DNA of 64,000 nt from Kluyveromyces lactis (Eukaryota > Ascomycota > Saccharomycetes > Saccharomycetales > Saccharomycetaceae), in NCBI RefSeq assembly GCF_000002515.2, contig NC_006040.1, positions 930,001 to 994,000 of the forward strand, written 5' to 3'. This document shows positions 40,243-50,534 of this stretch, piece after piece. Within the stretch, counting starts at the first letter, position 1. Each line of letters opens with the position of its first letter. The notes beneath the pieces are model-generated. The model made no database searches. It had not been told where the DNA came from and was given only the letters and a program-made list of their open reading frames with translations. Both the position numbers and the translations under genes were made by a program.

Positions 40243-41808
40243 ATGTCTCCAACCGACATGAAAGATCAAACCATCGAGAAATGCGAAAGCGTTCAGGATG
40301 CAACCACAGAAGATGTACCACTACAGACAATTCTTTCGCCGTCAGGCAAAGTACTTGTTCTTGGCGAAGCGGCCGACGAGGCTATGGAATTTGCCAAACA
40401 TCATGAACATATCGAATTGTCTGCAGAAGAAGATCGTAAAGTTAAGAGAAAGATTGATATGATCGTTATGCCGTTATTCTCTTTCTTGTACATGATCCAA
40501 TTTATGGATAAGACATGTATCAGTTTTGCTGCTGTCATGGGTATTCAAACCGATTACAAGATGGTTGACACCATGTATTCATGGACGACATCATGTTTCT
40601 ACTTGGGATATCTTTTCGCTTCACCATTCGCTGCTGTTGCATTGCAAAAACTTCCCAGTATGAGAACTTCAGCCATCTGTATAGTGATCTGGGGTGTCAT
40701 CCAATGTCTACATGTGACTGCTAAATCGTATGCTACTTTCACCTTGTTAAGAACGCTACTTGGTGTCCTAGAAGCGTTTGTATCACCAATATTTGTCATT
40801 ATGATGAACCAATATTACAAGAAATCTGAGCATTTTGGTTATATCGGTGTATTATATGGTTGCAACGGTCTTGGTACCGTGATACTTGCCTGTATCTCAT
40901 ACGGTTTGTATCACAATTTGGGATCGTACACAATGGAGGCTTACAAGGTCCTCTTCATAATCGTTGGTTGTTTGACCATCTTTAACGGCTTGCTAATCTT
41001 GTTCATCATGCCAAATACTCCAGCCGATGCCAGATTTTTAAATGACAGAGAGAAATTGGCTGTATTGGAAAGAATCAGAGGCAACAACCAGGGTTTCGGT
41101 TCCAAGACATTTAAATGGCACCAAATGAAAGAATGTTTCATGGACATGAGAACTTGGTTGTACTTCCTAATTGGGATCAGTGTTGCGATTCCAAACGGAG
41201 GTATCAGTTCTTTCGGTTCCATTATCTTGAAGGGGTTCGGTTATTCCACTGAAAAATCGTTACTAATGAAGGCCCCAATCGGTGCCTGTGAATTGGTTGG
41301 ACTTGTCATTCTACCCTTGATCTCTTACTTCATCAGTAAGAGAATGATCATAGCCGTATTCTATTTGCTGGTTTGTGTCATGTCTACTTGTCTACTTGCA
41401 TTTTCTAAGAACAAAAACGTTGCCTTAGCCGGTTACTATATCACCGGTATTGCACCAGTAGGGATCATCACTATTACATCCTGCGTGGCTTCCAACACTG
41501 CAGGTCATACCAAGAAACTTACTGCAAACGCTATCTCTCTAATCGGATACTCTGCTGGTAACATTGTCGGACCTCAAACTTTCAGATCCTCAGACGCTCC
41601 AAATTACCCTAAGGCCAAGGCTGCCGTTGTCGGTTGTTACTGCGCTTCCATTGCACTAATGGGACTAATGTCATTTTTGAACGTCAGAGAAAACAGAAGG
41701 AGGGACAAAATGCAAGAAGAATTAGGTGACAAGTACGTGGTGGTTGAAAACCAAGAATTTGCTGATCTCACGGATTTCGAGAATCCGGCATTCAGATACT
41801 CACTATGA
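40243..41808 (+). CDS. MFS transporter, Dal5/allantoate permease (anion:cation symporter) family
   Basis: A 521-residue major-facilitator protein with about 12 hydrophobic segments and a cytosolic N-terminus of about 75 residues. The first helix carries FMDKTCISFAAVMGIQTDY, and the segment YSWTTSCFYLGYLFASP is typical of the fungal Dal5/Tna1/Yct1/Thi73 group, which imports carboxylate-bearing compounds such as allantoate, nicotinate, cysteine or dipeptides with protons. A 15-20 residue central loop follows helix 6 (PADARFLNDREKLAVLERIR). The frame continues 8 codons upstream from a TTG; the ATG at 40243 is chosen. It is divergently transcribed from the carboxylesterase. GATAA-type motifs in the promoter suggest nitrogen regulation. 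The substrate cannot be assigned. Confidence 0.88.
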   Translation: MSPTDMKDQTIEKCESVQDATTEDVPLQTILSPSGKVLVLGEAADEAMEFAKHHEHIELSAEEDRKVKRKIDMIVMPLFSFLYMIQFMDKTCISFAAVMGIQTDYKMVDTMYSWTTSCFYLGYLFASPFAAVALQKLPSMRTSAICIVIWGVIQCLHVTAKSYATFTLLRTLLGVLEAFVSPIFVIMMNQYYKKSEHFGYIGVLYGCNGLGTVILACISYGLYHNLGSYTMEAYKVLFIIVGCLTIFNGLLILFIMPNTPADARFLNDREKLAVLERIRGNNQGFGSKTFKWHQMKECFMDMRTWLYFLIGISVAIPNGGISSFGSIILKGFGYSTEKSLLMKAPIGACELVGLVILPLISYFISKRMIIAVFYLLVCVMSTCLLAFSKNKNVALAGYYITGIAPVGIITITSCVASNTAGHTKKLTANAISLIGYSAGNIVGPQTFRSSDAPNYPKAKAAVVGCYCASIALMGLMSFLNVRENRRRDKMQEELGDKYVVVENQEFADLTDFENPAFRYSL

Positions 41809-43370
41809 AAATCCGTAAAATAATCCTCTCATTTCCTTCTCTTCCCCCCCCATAAATATTCCTCTACACAGTAATAAATAGAGTTTGTACTGGATACAAT
41901 AGATGCTATGCCACTCTTGAAACAGCAGAACACTTAATTCCTCTATAATGATCCCAGGTCTTAGTGAGCCAATCCGGGGAAGAAAAGTCGAGTGGACCAC
42001 CTGACGCAATGTCCCTCTTTTCAGTTTTCCTTTCTTTTCCTTCCCGTTTCCATCAAGACGTGGCCTCCATTGATTATATCAGGTGTATCACCTTATGTCA
42101 AATGGGCAATTGATCCAGCGTAGTCCAACTTGGCAAAAAAAAAAAAACAAAAGAAAAAAGCACAAAGCAAACCATAAACCAGTGAGCGAAGCGCAACCTC
42201 CGTCCGATTTATACCATGGTGAGGTGATCTATTGAGTTTACAGAGAAACAAGCTCTATCTAGCTCTCTCTTTGAATCAGGCTTTTGTTTCTGGTATGGGG
42301 TGGTTTCCCCGTTCCCCCATCTTCATTTTCGCAGCGCACTGAAACAACCGTTCGGAAAATTCTTCCATTGAAAAAGACCTAGCGGGGCCCGGAAAAATAC
42401 GGTGGTAAAAGTTTTTCGCTATGATTTTCCAGAGTTTCACTTCAGAAGAGCCAGTGGAAACTCAAAACAAATATCTCCAGATTTTTTCGGAATAACATCA
42501 TACATTCAACACCCAAATAGAAGATACGAAAGCACGAGATATAACAGAAAAGGATGTGCAGAACCTCTGACCTTGCTTACCTCGAGAGCAATAACCAATT
42601 CATATAGCTGATAGGTAGTTACGTTTACTACTTAACTACTTTTCCCCCAACCAAATCTGATTCTAATCCCCCGCGTGAAAAAAAAAAAAACACAAAAGAA
42701 GAGAACACAGAATAAGATACAACCACAGAGAGTACGTGCGTACGTGCGTGCATCTCGCCACTTCCACTTCGATTTATCTGCCCCGCATAAACTAGAGATT
42801 GAAAATGTGCTCTTGTGCTAGCTCCTCCGCGACTTCTCGGTAAAACCTTGCTTCTCCTATTATTCCCGTAGCGAGCCTGGAAAAATTTCAACAACAACTT
42901 TTTTTTTTCAGTTCAGCTTCCACAAAGTTTCCTCTTCCACAAAGTTCCTTAGAAACGAAAAACTTCATATAGACGGATCCCATTTGAATGTGGAGGCAGG
43001 CAGGAATTCAGATGAATTTGACCTTGGAATGTAAAGCGCAAACCACTATTTGGTTCCGACTTGACGTTGCGAGTGGCAGTTTCTGGATCATTTGCGTATA
43101 TAAATATATAAATATGTTGTTCTATCGTAGAGTTCTTTCCTTTTCAGTTGTAGGTTTTGTCCACTGTGAATTGTTATACCATCATTTCTTAATTACAGAC
43201 AGCCCCAAGTTTTAAAGTATACAAGTCTCATTACTACTTACTACTACTACTACTACTGCTGTGATTAATTGCTATTTTACTAGAAATACTACTAGTTATA
43301 GCATCATAAGAAGAGTATTAGAGCTAACGCAAAAGCTAAACTTTTAGATTACATTACATAAATATCAAGA
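41809..43370. promoter_or_regulatory. Hexokinase upstream region
   Basis: 1,562 bp between the transporter and RAG5. It holds several long A tracts (near 42136-42148 and 42679-42691), CT-rich stretches, a tandem TACGTGCG repeat near 42734-42749, and a TATA box TATATAAA at 43097-43104, 267 bp before the ATG. Minus-strand frames here are short and without domains. A long promoter fits a highly regulated glycolytic gene. Confidence 0.5.
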
Positions 43371-44828
43371 ATGGTTCGTTTAGGTCCAAAGAAGCCTCCA
43401 GCCAGAAAGGGGTCCATGGCAGATGTGCCAGCTAATTTGATGGAACAAATCCACGGTTTGGAAACTTTGTTCACCGTCTCTTCAGAAAAAATGAGAAGCA
43501 TTGTCAAGCATTTCATCAGTGAATTGGACAAAGGTTTGTCCAAAAAGGGTGGTAACATTCCTATGATTCCAGGTTGGGTTGTTGAGTATCCAACTGGTAA
43601 GGAAACTGGTGATTTCTTAGCTCTTGATTTGGGTGGTACCAACTTGAGAGTTGTGTTGGTTAAATTGGGTGGTAATCATGATTTCGACACCACTCAAAAC
43701 AAGTACAGATTACCAGACCATTTGAGAACTGGTACTTCTGAACAATTGTGGTCATTTATTGCAAAGTGTTTGAAGGAATTCGTCGATGAATGGTACCCAG
43801 ATGGTGTTTCTGAACCATTGCCATTGGGTTTCACTTTCTCATACCCTGCATCTCAAAAGAAGATCAATTCCGGTGTGTTGCAACGTTGGACCAAGGGTTT
43901 CGATATTGAAGGTGTTGAAGGTCACGATGTTGTTCCAATGCTACAAGAACAGATTGAAAAGCTGAATATCCCAATCAATGTCGTTGCATTGATCAACGAT
44001 ACCACTGGTACCTTGGTTGCCTCTTTGTACACTGATCCTCAAACTAAGATGGGTATCATTATCGGTACTGGTGTCAACGGTGCTTACTACGATGTTGTTT
44101 CTGGTATTGAGAAATTGGAAGGTTTGTTGCCAGAAGATATCGGTCCAGATTCTCCAATGGCAATCAACTGTGAATATGGTTCCTTCGATAACGAACATTT
44201 GGTGTTGCCAAGAACCAAATACGATGTTATAATCGATGAAGAATCTCCAAGACCAGGTCAACAAGCTTTCGAAAAGATGACTTCTGGTTACTATCTAGGT
44301 GAAATCATGCGTCTAGTACTATTGGACTTGTACGACAGTGGTTTCATCTTTAAGGACCAAGATATCTCCAAGTTGAAAGAGGCTTACGTCATGGACACCA
44401 GTTATCCATCTAAGATCGAAGATGATCCATTCGAAAACTTGGAAGACACTGACGATCTGTTCAAGACTAACTTGAACATCGAAACTACCGTTGTTGAGAG
44501 AAAGTTGATTAGAAAATTAGCCGAATTGGTCGGAACAAGAGCTGCAAGATTGACTGTTTGTGGTGTTTCTGCTATCTGTGACAAGAGAGGCTACAAGACT
44601 GCTCACATTGCAGCTGATGGTTCTGTCTTCAACAGATACCCAGGTTACAAGGAAAAGGCCGCTCAAGCCTTGAAGGATATCTACAACTGGGATGTCGAAA
44701 AGATGGAAGACCACCCAATCCAATTGGTGGCTGCTGAAGATGGTTCCGGTGTTGGTGCTGCTATCATTGCTTGTTTGACTCAAAAGAGATTGGCTGCCGG
44801 TAAGTCTGTTGGTATTAAAGGCGAATAG
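43371..44828 (+). CDS. RAG5: Hexokinase Rag5 (KlHxk1)
   Basis: A 485-residue hexokinase that reads as the K. lactis Rag5 protein. The phosphate-1 loop LDLGGTNLRV is at about 85-94, the sugar-binding segment is GFTFSYPAS, and the catalytic Asp lies in LINDTTGTL near residue 211. The adenosine-binding GVSAICDKRGYK and GSGVGAAI stretches are near the end. Ser15 in RKGSMAD corresponds to the regulatory phosphorylation site of yeast hexokinase 2. In K. lactis this is the main glucose- and fructose-phosphorylating enzyme, and it is also needed for glucose control of RAG1 transcription. Codon bias is strong, fitting high expression. RPN12 and RET2 follow as they do HXK1 (YFR053C-YFR051C), and RTG2 lies nearby as beside HXK2. 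Confidence 0.98.
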   Translation: MVRLGPKKPPARKGSMADVPANLMEQIHGLETLFTVSSEKMRSIVKHFISELDKGLSKKGGNIPMIPGWVVEYPTGKETGDFLALDLGGTNLRVVLVKLGGNHDFDTTQNKYRLPDHLRTGTSEQLWSFIAKCLKEFVDEWYPDGVSEPLPLGFTFSYPASQKKINSGVLQRWTKGFDIEGVEGHDVVPMLQEQIEKLNIPINVVALINDTTGTLVASLYTDPQTKMGIIIGTGVNGAYYDVVSGIEKLEGLLPEDIGPDSPMAINCEYGSFDNEHLVLPRTKYDVIIDEESPRPGQQAFEKMTSGYYLGEIMRLVLLDLYDSGFIFKDQDISKLKEAYVMDTSYPSKIEDDPFENLEDTDDLFKTNLNIETTVVERKLIRKLAELVGTRAARLTVCGVSAICDKRGYKTAHIAADGSVFNRYPGYKEKAAQALKDIYNWDVEKMEDHPIQLVAAEDGSGVGAAIIACLTQKRLAAGKSVGIKGE

Positions 44829-45205
44829 AATAGAAGATAGAGGATGATTTCCCTCATACAATCCATTATGAGGAATTAATCTAAAGATTTGCTATTATAT
44901 TTTTTTTCTCTGTTATGAAGTTATTAGATCAATCCAATTCATGATATCATTAGTTAACAAGCTTTGACCATTCTGGCTTTCCAACATCGACATAGAGACA
45001 TATAAACATCATTTTTCTATATATGTAGGCCGGAACAGATTGTTCTTCGCAAATGTAAACTAACTTATGTGTTAATGTACAAATATGAATATATTTCAAA
45101 TTTAAATCTTAATAATATTAGTTATGCTTATGTCCAGTTTGGATAATATGGCACTAGTTATTTTAAAACTATTCAAGCTTGAAGTGTATATTTTTATGAT
45201 ATTAC
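44829..45205. other. Intergenic, convergent RAG5/RPN12
   Basis: 377 bp, strongly AT-rich towards the RPN12 end, with a T run near 44898. No gene or repeat recognised. Confidence 0.5.
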
Positions 45206-46003
45206 CTATACAATACTTTCTAAATGAACAGCATAGTCAATAGCCATATCCACGGTATCCCCACTCTCTATCCTGTCTGGAGTTGAATCATTTCCAAATG
45301 TGATAACGCCATGGTTGACGCTCCAGTCACGTTCTTTAGCGAACGCCTCCATCTCCTTTTCATTCTCGAAGAATAGTAGAGTCTTAGCGTTGAACAATGG
45401 TAAGGAGCTATATGCTTGTTCAGAATTCAAAGCAATTTCCTCTCTTATAGCCTCTTTCAAAGTCTTTGTGAAAACATTGAACTCTTCAACCTTAGAACCT
45501 GTTTGTAACAGATCCCAAGCCTTTTGATAAGAACCTTCCATCAAAAGTCTTTCCAACTTTACTGGATAAGAGAGGTACGAACTCTCTTCCAAATTCGTAA
45601 CGTATCTGCTCAAAAACTCAAATTCTGAGTGAAGTTTAGTGTAATCGTTTTGTGCTAGCAAGATTAATAAGTACAAACTTATCAACTTGAACTTGCTATC
45701 TGAATCACTCAATTCTTTCACATCAGAAAAGTAGAATGCGCTTAACTGTGAGTAATAGTTCATGAAAGTTTCAAAATCCTCACAGTATATGCTTGAAAGT
45801 GCTCCTATCTCAAGTATCTTCTTTGCTATATTCAGATCCTGTAGATAGCTTTGATTTTCCTTAGCGCTTTTGATATCAGGTATTAACAATTTTGCTTTAA
45901 TCAATTCAATCTTGATAGGAAGTAGTAATCTCAAACATGTTTCATATTGTTTGCCCTCAAAGGCAGTCTTCAACCCCTTGGTTAGCTCTGGTAACGATGG
46001 CAT
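45206..46003 (-). CDS. RPN12: 26S proteasome regulatory subunit Rpn12
   Basis: A 265-residue lid subunit of the 19S proteasome particle. The start MPSLPELTKGLKTAFEGKQY and the block MEGSYQKAWDLLQTGS match S. cerevisiae Rpn12 (274 residues), and it ends in the conserved AIDYAVHLESIV helix. The protein is alpha-solenoid repeats followed by a winged-helix PCI domain. Incorporation of Rpn12 completes lid assembly. Its promoter carries a perfect Rpn4 site (46037-46045). RET2 follows upstream as in S. cerevisiae. Confidence 0.97.
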   Translation of the reverse strand: MPSLPELTKGLKTAFEGKQYETCLRLLLPIKIELIKAKLLIPDIKSAKENQSYLQDLNIAKKILEIGALSSIYCEDFETFMNYYSQLSAFYFSDVKELSDSDSKFKLISLYLLILLAQNDYTKLHSEFEFLSRYVTNLEESSYLSYPVKLERLLMEGSYQKAWDLLQTGSKVEEFNVFTKTLKEAIREEIALNSEQAYSSLPLFNAKTLLFFENEKEMEAFAKERDWSVNHGVITFGNDSTPDRIESGDTVDMAIDYAVHLESIV

Positions 46004-46036
46004 CTTGGTTGCTGTCTATCTCTGTCCCTTTATTTC

Positions 46037-46045
46037 GGTGGCAAA
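46037..46045 (+). promoter_or_regulatory. PACE element (Rpn4 site) of RPN12
   Basis: GGTGGCAAA, the exact proteasome-associated control element bound by Rpn4, 34 bp upstream of the RPN12 start. It is written on the strand opposite to the gene; Rpn4 sites work in either direction. The rest of the 404-bp gap to RET2 (46004-46407) shows nothing else clear. Confidence 0.85.
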
Positions 46046-46407
46046 ACATATTCATGCAAGGTCTGAGTTAAGTTAATGTTGATATTTTCAATTTCACTGA
46101 ATCTTGAATTTCTCATTACATAGTAGTAGATTTATAGGAACTTTGAACAAATGAAAGCAGGCAATGGGTAAGATAGGACACAAGATGCGCCGATCGTATT
46201 GCAATAGGTATTAACAGGCCATATCTAATCAATTGCATACGGATCAGATTACCATTTTTTCTTCAGTTTTCGGCTTTTTTTATTACTTTTGGTGGAGTTC
46301 ACTGTACATTACTTCTTAAAAATACACAAACATGTATAGGATTACTTATATAGTAGCAGTATTTTCTGCTAGAGACACATGCTGCTGTTTAATACTGCAA
46401 AGTGCAA

Positions 46408-48018
46408 TTACACTACGACATATTGTTCACTCTTCAAGGTAGATACGGTGTCGAATGGTAGTTCAGTGTCATCTGCGGCAGATACAACAGAAGCAATATT
46501 TAGGTTAGACAATGGTTTGGCATTGCTGTTCTTTAAAGCAACTTCGATAGGGAATAACGCATCTTCATAAGCAGCTTGGACAGTAACACTGAATACGCTT
46601 GACTGACCGGATTCAATTGGGTCCACCTTAATGATAATACCTTGGGACTCGTCAATGGCCTCTACGATTGCATTAGCCTCGTTTAGATCATCTTTGATGA
46701 ATACAGTATCGGTGAAGACAGGAATCAAGAAGCGTAATTCATCGATAGTTCCTTCGTAATCACTGTTGACTTCATATTCAAAAGTAACATCAATGGCATT
46801 ATCCGTTTCTGAAGATGGAGACAACCATGTTGAAATTTCTAATGGGATCAAATCATGTTCATCAGCACCCTTAACCTTACGCCATCTTAGCACACCCAAA
46901 CTTTGATCATTGGATGGGAATGGTTTGTTAGGATCTCTTAGCCCGATCGTTTTGTTAGTTAAGAAACCAGCCTTGTCCACATTTGGATGGGTTTTGAATT
47001 GATACGTTTTGTCCTTGACATTGACGTCTGTACCGAGACATAGTTTGGCATGTGCAAGATCAGGGTTATTAACACGTAATTCTAACACACCCTTTAACTC
47101 TGAGCCCATGATAGCACCATCACGGGAAATTTCAGCGTTAATAGTTTCTTTTACGCTAATTAAAATACCATTGTTGATAGGCTTTTCTTCTTCAGGCAGA
47201 GTTGCTGTTTGAACTGATAATGATTGTCTTTCCACGTTCTTGATCGGTCTTTCAACGCCTCTTCTTGGCCCATTGACTTGCAAACCTTTACCACCCAAAG
47301 GCTCACGGTTTGCATACTGCTGTTGCTGTTGTTGCTGTGGTGCTAAATTCTGTTGTTGAATACCTTGATTAGATTGCGTGTGCATGTGTGACTGTTGAGC
47401 CGCGGATGAAGCATGGCTGTAGTAACTGTCATACGCCTTGTTCATAACACCACCATGGATACCGGTGAATTCCTGAGTGTCCGGAATACCCAATTTTCTT
47501 GCTTGTTCCTTTCTCGAAATCTCTTTTGCCCTACGCTTTCTTTCTTCCGCTGCTTCGAATTCCTTATTACGTTCAATAATTTCCTGTATTCTTTCCTCAT
47601 GAGATTCCATTGCTAAGAAGGTCTTAATCTGAGTTAAAGATAGATTCTCCTTGTAGCCCATAGTAATGATTTCATCGAATGAGTTCAAGATATCGAACGC
47701 ACTATCGAAAACATCTTCCTCACTTAGACCCTTCAGAGTAGAATCAACCGTTTGCACAAAAATGTTCAACGTGTCCATATCCTGGATTATATTGGAATGA
47801 AGATTCGTAATCAAAATAATATAGTAATCATCAAATGGCTTGTAAACATATCTGACATGTTCATCTTCAACAAAAGTGTGCTGCTTTGAGGAATTGGCAA
47901 CTAAAGTCTGGAAATTCGACAACAATTCCATAACACGATCTTTCGTGATATCTCTGAATTGTCTAGACAATAAAGGCTTACCCTTACGAGTAGTGATAGA
48001 AACCGCTAGTACAACCAT
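46408..48018 (-). CDS. RET2: Coatomer delta subunit (Ret2)
   Basis: A 536-residue delta-COP. The frame runs three codons upstream from a TTG; the ATG at 48018 (MVVLAVSITTRKGKPLLSRQF) matches the start of S. cerevisiae Ret2. Residues 1-140 form a longin domain. A basic helical linker follows (EERIQEIIERNKEFEAAEERKRRAKE), then a Gln-rich stretch at about 215-245, and from about residue 285 the mu-homology domain. Delta-COP is part of the COPI coat that returns proteins from Golgi to ER. Order RAG5-RPN12-RET2 equals HXK1-RPN12-RET2 in S. cerevisiae. Confidence 0.96.
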   Translation of the reverse strand: MVVLAVSITTRKGKPLLSRQFRDITKDRVMELLSNFQTLVANSSKQHTFVEDEHVRYVYKPFDDYYIILITNLHSNIIQDMDTLNIFVQTVDSTLKGLSEEDVFDSAFDILNSFDEIITMGYKENLSLTQIKTFLAMESHEERIQEIIERNKEFEAAEERKRRAKEISRKEQARKLGIPDTQEFTGIHGGVMNKAYDSYYSHASSAAQQSHMHTQSNQGIQQQNLAPQQQQQQQYANREPLGGKGLQVNGPRRGVERPIKNVERQSLSVQTATLPEEEKPINNGILISVKETINAEISRDGAIMGSELKGVLELRVNNPDLAHAKLCLGTDVNVKDKTYQFKTHPNVDKAGFLTNKTIGLRDPNKPFPSNDQSLGVLRWRKVKGADEHDLIPLEISTWLSPSSETDNAIDVTFEYEVNSDYEGTIDELRFLIPVFTDTVFIKDDLNEANAIVEAIDESQGIIIKVDPIESGQSSVFSVTVQAAYEDALFPIEVALKNSNAKPLSNLNIASVVSAADDTELPFDTVSTLKSEQYVVV

Positions 48019-48321
48019 GATTATCAAGCCCTGTTCTCAATGTATCACGTCACAGGTTTCCTGGTGCCTGAATCAAAACTTTAACGAGACTATTATGCTT
48101 TCGGAATGATACAGCTTTGCCAGGTTCGTACATTTTTAACTATTTTCAAGTTTTCTATTTTGATATGTTTTGGTTCAGTTCCATTTTCGAAGGGAAAAAA
48201 AAGGTTCATCAAAATCAGGAAACCAATACTAGAAGAGTTCGTTCAATATGACTGGTTGAAATAGATCGTGAGTTTAGCTTGGATGGGTAAGGTTCATTCG
48301 AGCCGACGTATGAGAATGAAT
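48019..48321. other. Intergenic RET2/ZIP2
   Basis: 303 bp holding the RET2 promoter and the ZIP2 3' end. No motif recognised. Confidence 0.45.
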
Positions 48322-50349
48322 TTACTCTGACCAACTCATTGTCACAAAATCATCAATATGAGCTAGTTGGTATTCTGTGAGAAATTTGCCATATAGTAGG
48401 GCTCTTTTTCCATAACTTATTGATAAGAATTCTTCTAATGAGGTGAGTGACAGAATACTTTCAATTGCGATTGGATTGATGTCGAAATGTTGTAAGACCT
48501 CTTTGCTAAGGCTCATGCGATAAATTTGCTGTTCATTGGGCGTATTGGTACCACAATATAATGAAATCCACGTTGCTGTTAATTTGAGTTGTGTTTCCTC
48601 AACTAGATGAGTTGTTGTCCCACCGAGACAGTTTAATAAAAGTTGGGTCTTGTAAGCTAAGTTGGAATCTAACGCTAACGATCGTTCTGAGTACGATAAG
48701 AAGATTACCACTCTTTTATATTTACACTTCAATTCTTGTATTGCTCGGAGTAACGGGAAGCTGTCGACCTGTTTCTGATACACTGAAGTAATATTTCGAA
48801 GAATGAGACAGGTAGATGCGTCTAACAAGATATCCGAATGATCCCCCAAATCCATCTCAAGCACACAAAAGTTGTTCTGATGTAAGAAATTGATCAACTT
48901 GTAGTTTTTGGCAATATACTCTGCATTAAAAATGATTACTTTCTCTTCAGCATTATGGAAACTTTTATCGCTTAATTGGAAAGTGACATTGGACATTGTA
49001 GATTGCTCAACTGTCTCGTTCAGAGTAGCAACTGGGTTAACATCACCATTAGATATGGAGAGTCTCTTCAATTTGGACCGTTTGGCTGCTATTATGCTTA
49101 CTAAATCTGCGTTTATGAAAGAGCGTTTCCCACTTGTCATTATCCTTTTGTTTGTCACTTCATCGACGTCAGTAGTTTCCTCATTTGCAAGAGAATCAAT
49201 ACACTGACTAGACTCTTGGACATTCTCTTTAGATTTTGGATCGAACTGATCATAACTGATAGCATTTACACTCCTGAAGCTAACGGGAATTTTGGATACC
49301 ATCAAATCAATTTTGGAACTTGGAATTCTTTTGAAGACAAGCGCATAGGACGTACATCTAACTTGTACATCTCTTAATGATTCAAGTAGTTCCGAGTTTT
49401 TTGGCAAGTTTAACTCTTTGAATGGATTCCAATTTAGTCTTTTGATAATTTCGTCACTTATCCTCCATTTTGGCTTAATAGGCTTACTCCTGTAAACTGC
49501 TTTCCTCTGGAACTGATCAGCTTTGGGGTTCTCAAGCTTGTATAACTCCAGTGGATGAAAATCCTCATCTTCACAACAAAGCTTTAAAAACTTGATACTG
49601 CTATTCTGAATTTGATTCGACTGCCAATGCGGTAATCTGGCCGACGAAGTGTATTCTTGACTCGTTTTTTCCCTCGTTAAAGTTTGGATGTACTGGATTT
49701 TGTACTGCTGAAAAGATTGTACCTTTACTGTTTTAAACTGTATGTCCATTGTTGTCATCTGGCGCTTCGGAAGATCATAAGATAAAAACTCTTCATAAAG
49801 TTCCGATTCTCGTTGTACCAACCTGCTATGCATTACTGGAAATTCACAAGAGTGTCTAAGTGTTCTCCCTAGCGGTTGTAAAAAGTCCTCATTTAACCGA
49901 TATTTAGCATGTACATTTTGATCGAATTTATTCAACCTAACAGAAAGGTCCAACTTTGTTAAGGCAGCACTGAACAAATCTTTCACATTATCTCTAACTA
50001 TAATCTTTTCTTTGTATAGTGATCTTGTATCTACATTCTGATTGCTGTTATATGGTGCCTTGCATTTCCATTCCGGATTATTCCAGGGCCGGATGTATCC
50101 TTTGACTAAAATTGCAGTGGTATCGAATTCAATGATATATTTCACCAAAGATGATCCATTTGATTCCTTCTTGCCGACTTTGTGAAACTTTAAATCAATA
50201 TCACTCCGAGTAGCCAATTTCAAGTACCTCTTTGTCGGCCTATTCAATTGTATGCTTTCTCTTAGTCTCTTCTCTAAATAACCGCCGAACTCTTCTTCGA
50301 ATATGTTTCTCAACTTTAACGCTGAAGTGTCCCACATAGCTGAAACCAT
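48322..50349 (-). CDS. ZIP2: Meiotic crossover protein Zip2-like (XPF-like)
   Basis: A 675-residue protein with no obvious motif in its N-terminal two-thirds. The last about 180 residues alternate hydrophobic strands and helices (KVIIFNAEYIAKNYKLINFL, RVVIFLSYSERS) and end in a helix-hairpin-helix-like segment (DINPIAIESILSLTSLEEFLSISYGKRALLY), which fits the XPF-like core described for Zip2. The name rests mainly on synteny: ZIP2, RMR1, MER3 and RTG2 are consecutive in S. cerevisiae (YGL249W-YGL252C) and here, and the length is near that of yeast Zip2 (704). Zip2 with Spo16 and Zip4 stabilises crossover intermediates in meiosis. A second ATG four codons in (50337) is also possible as start. 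Confidence 0.75.
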   Translation of the reverse strand: MVSAMWDTSALKLRNIFEEEFGGYLEKRLRESIQLNRPTKRYLKLATRSDIDLKFHKVGKKESNGSSLVKYIIEFDTTAILVKGYIRPWNNPEWKCKAPYNSNQNVDTRSLYKEKIIVRDNVKDLFSAALTKLDLSVRLNKFDQNVHAKYRLNEDFLQPLGRTLRHSCEFPVMHSRLVQRESELYEEFLSYDLPKRQMTTMDIQFKTVKVQSFQQYKIQYIQTLTREKTSQEYTSSARLPHWQSNQIQNSSIKFLKLCCEDEDFHPLELYKLENPKADQFQRKAVYRSKPIKPKWRISDEIIKRLNWNPFKELNLPKNSELLESLRDVQVRCTSYALVFKRIPSSKIDLMVSKIPVSFRSVNAISYDQFDPKSKENVQESSQCIDSLANEETTDVDEVTNKRIMTSGKRSFINADLVSIIAAKRSKLKRLSISNGDVNPVATLNETVEQSTMSNVTFQLSDKSFHNAEEKVIIFNAEYIAKNYKLINFLHQNNFCVLEMDLGDHSDILLDASTCLILRNITSVYQKQVDSFPLLRAIQELKCKYKRVVIFLSYSERSLALDSNLAYKTQLLLNCLGGTTTHLVEETQLKLTATWISLYCGTNTPNEQQIYRMSLSKEVLQHFDINPIAIESILSLTSLEEFLSISYGKRALLYGKFLTEYQLAHIDDFVTMSWSE

Positions 50350-50534
50350 ATTAGGAGTGCAGTATAACTGTTTAACTTTCGAGAGTCTGAAACAGATGAA
50401 ATGCTTTCCGCGCTCAAGTTGCAGGGTTGAGAACCTTGTAAGTTTTGACAGTTCTGAAAACGTTCTTTAATATTACAAGTTTATATATCAGTAGATAATG
50501 TTTAGAAATAGGATTTAACATTTACACGAGAGCT

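Noticed and set aside
42628-42897. 89-codon minus-strand frame in the RAG5 promoter
   Set aside because: Contains a poly-Phe stretch from an A tract, has no domain, and lies within promoter-like sequence.
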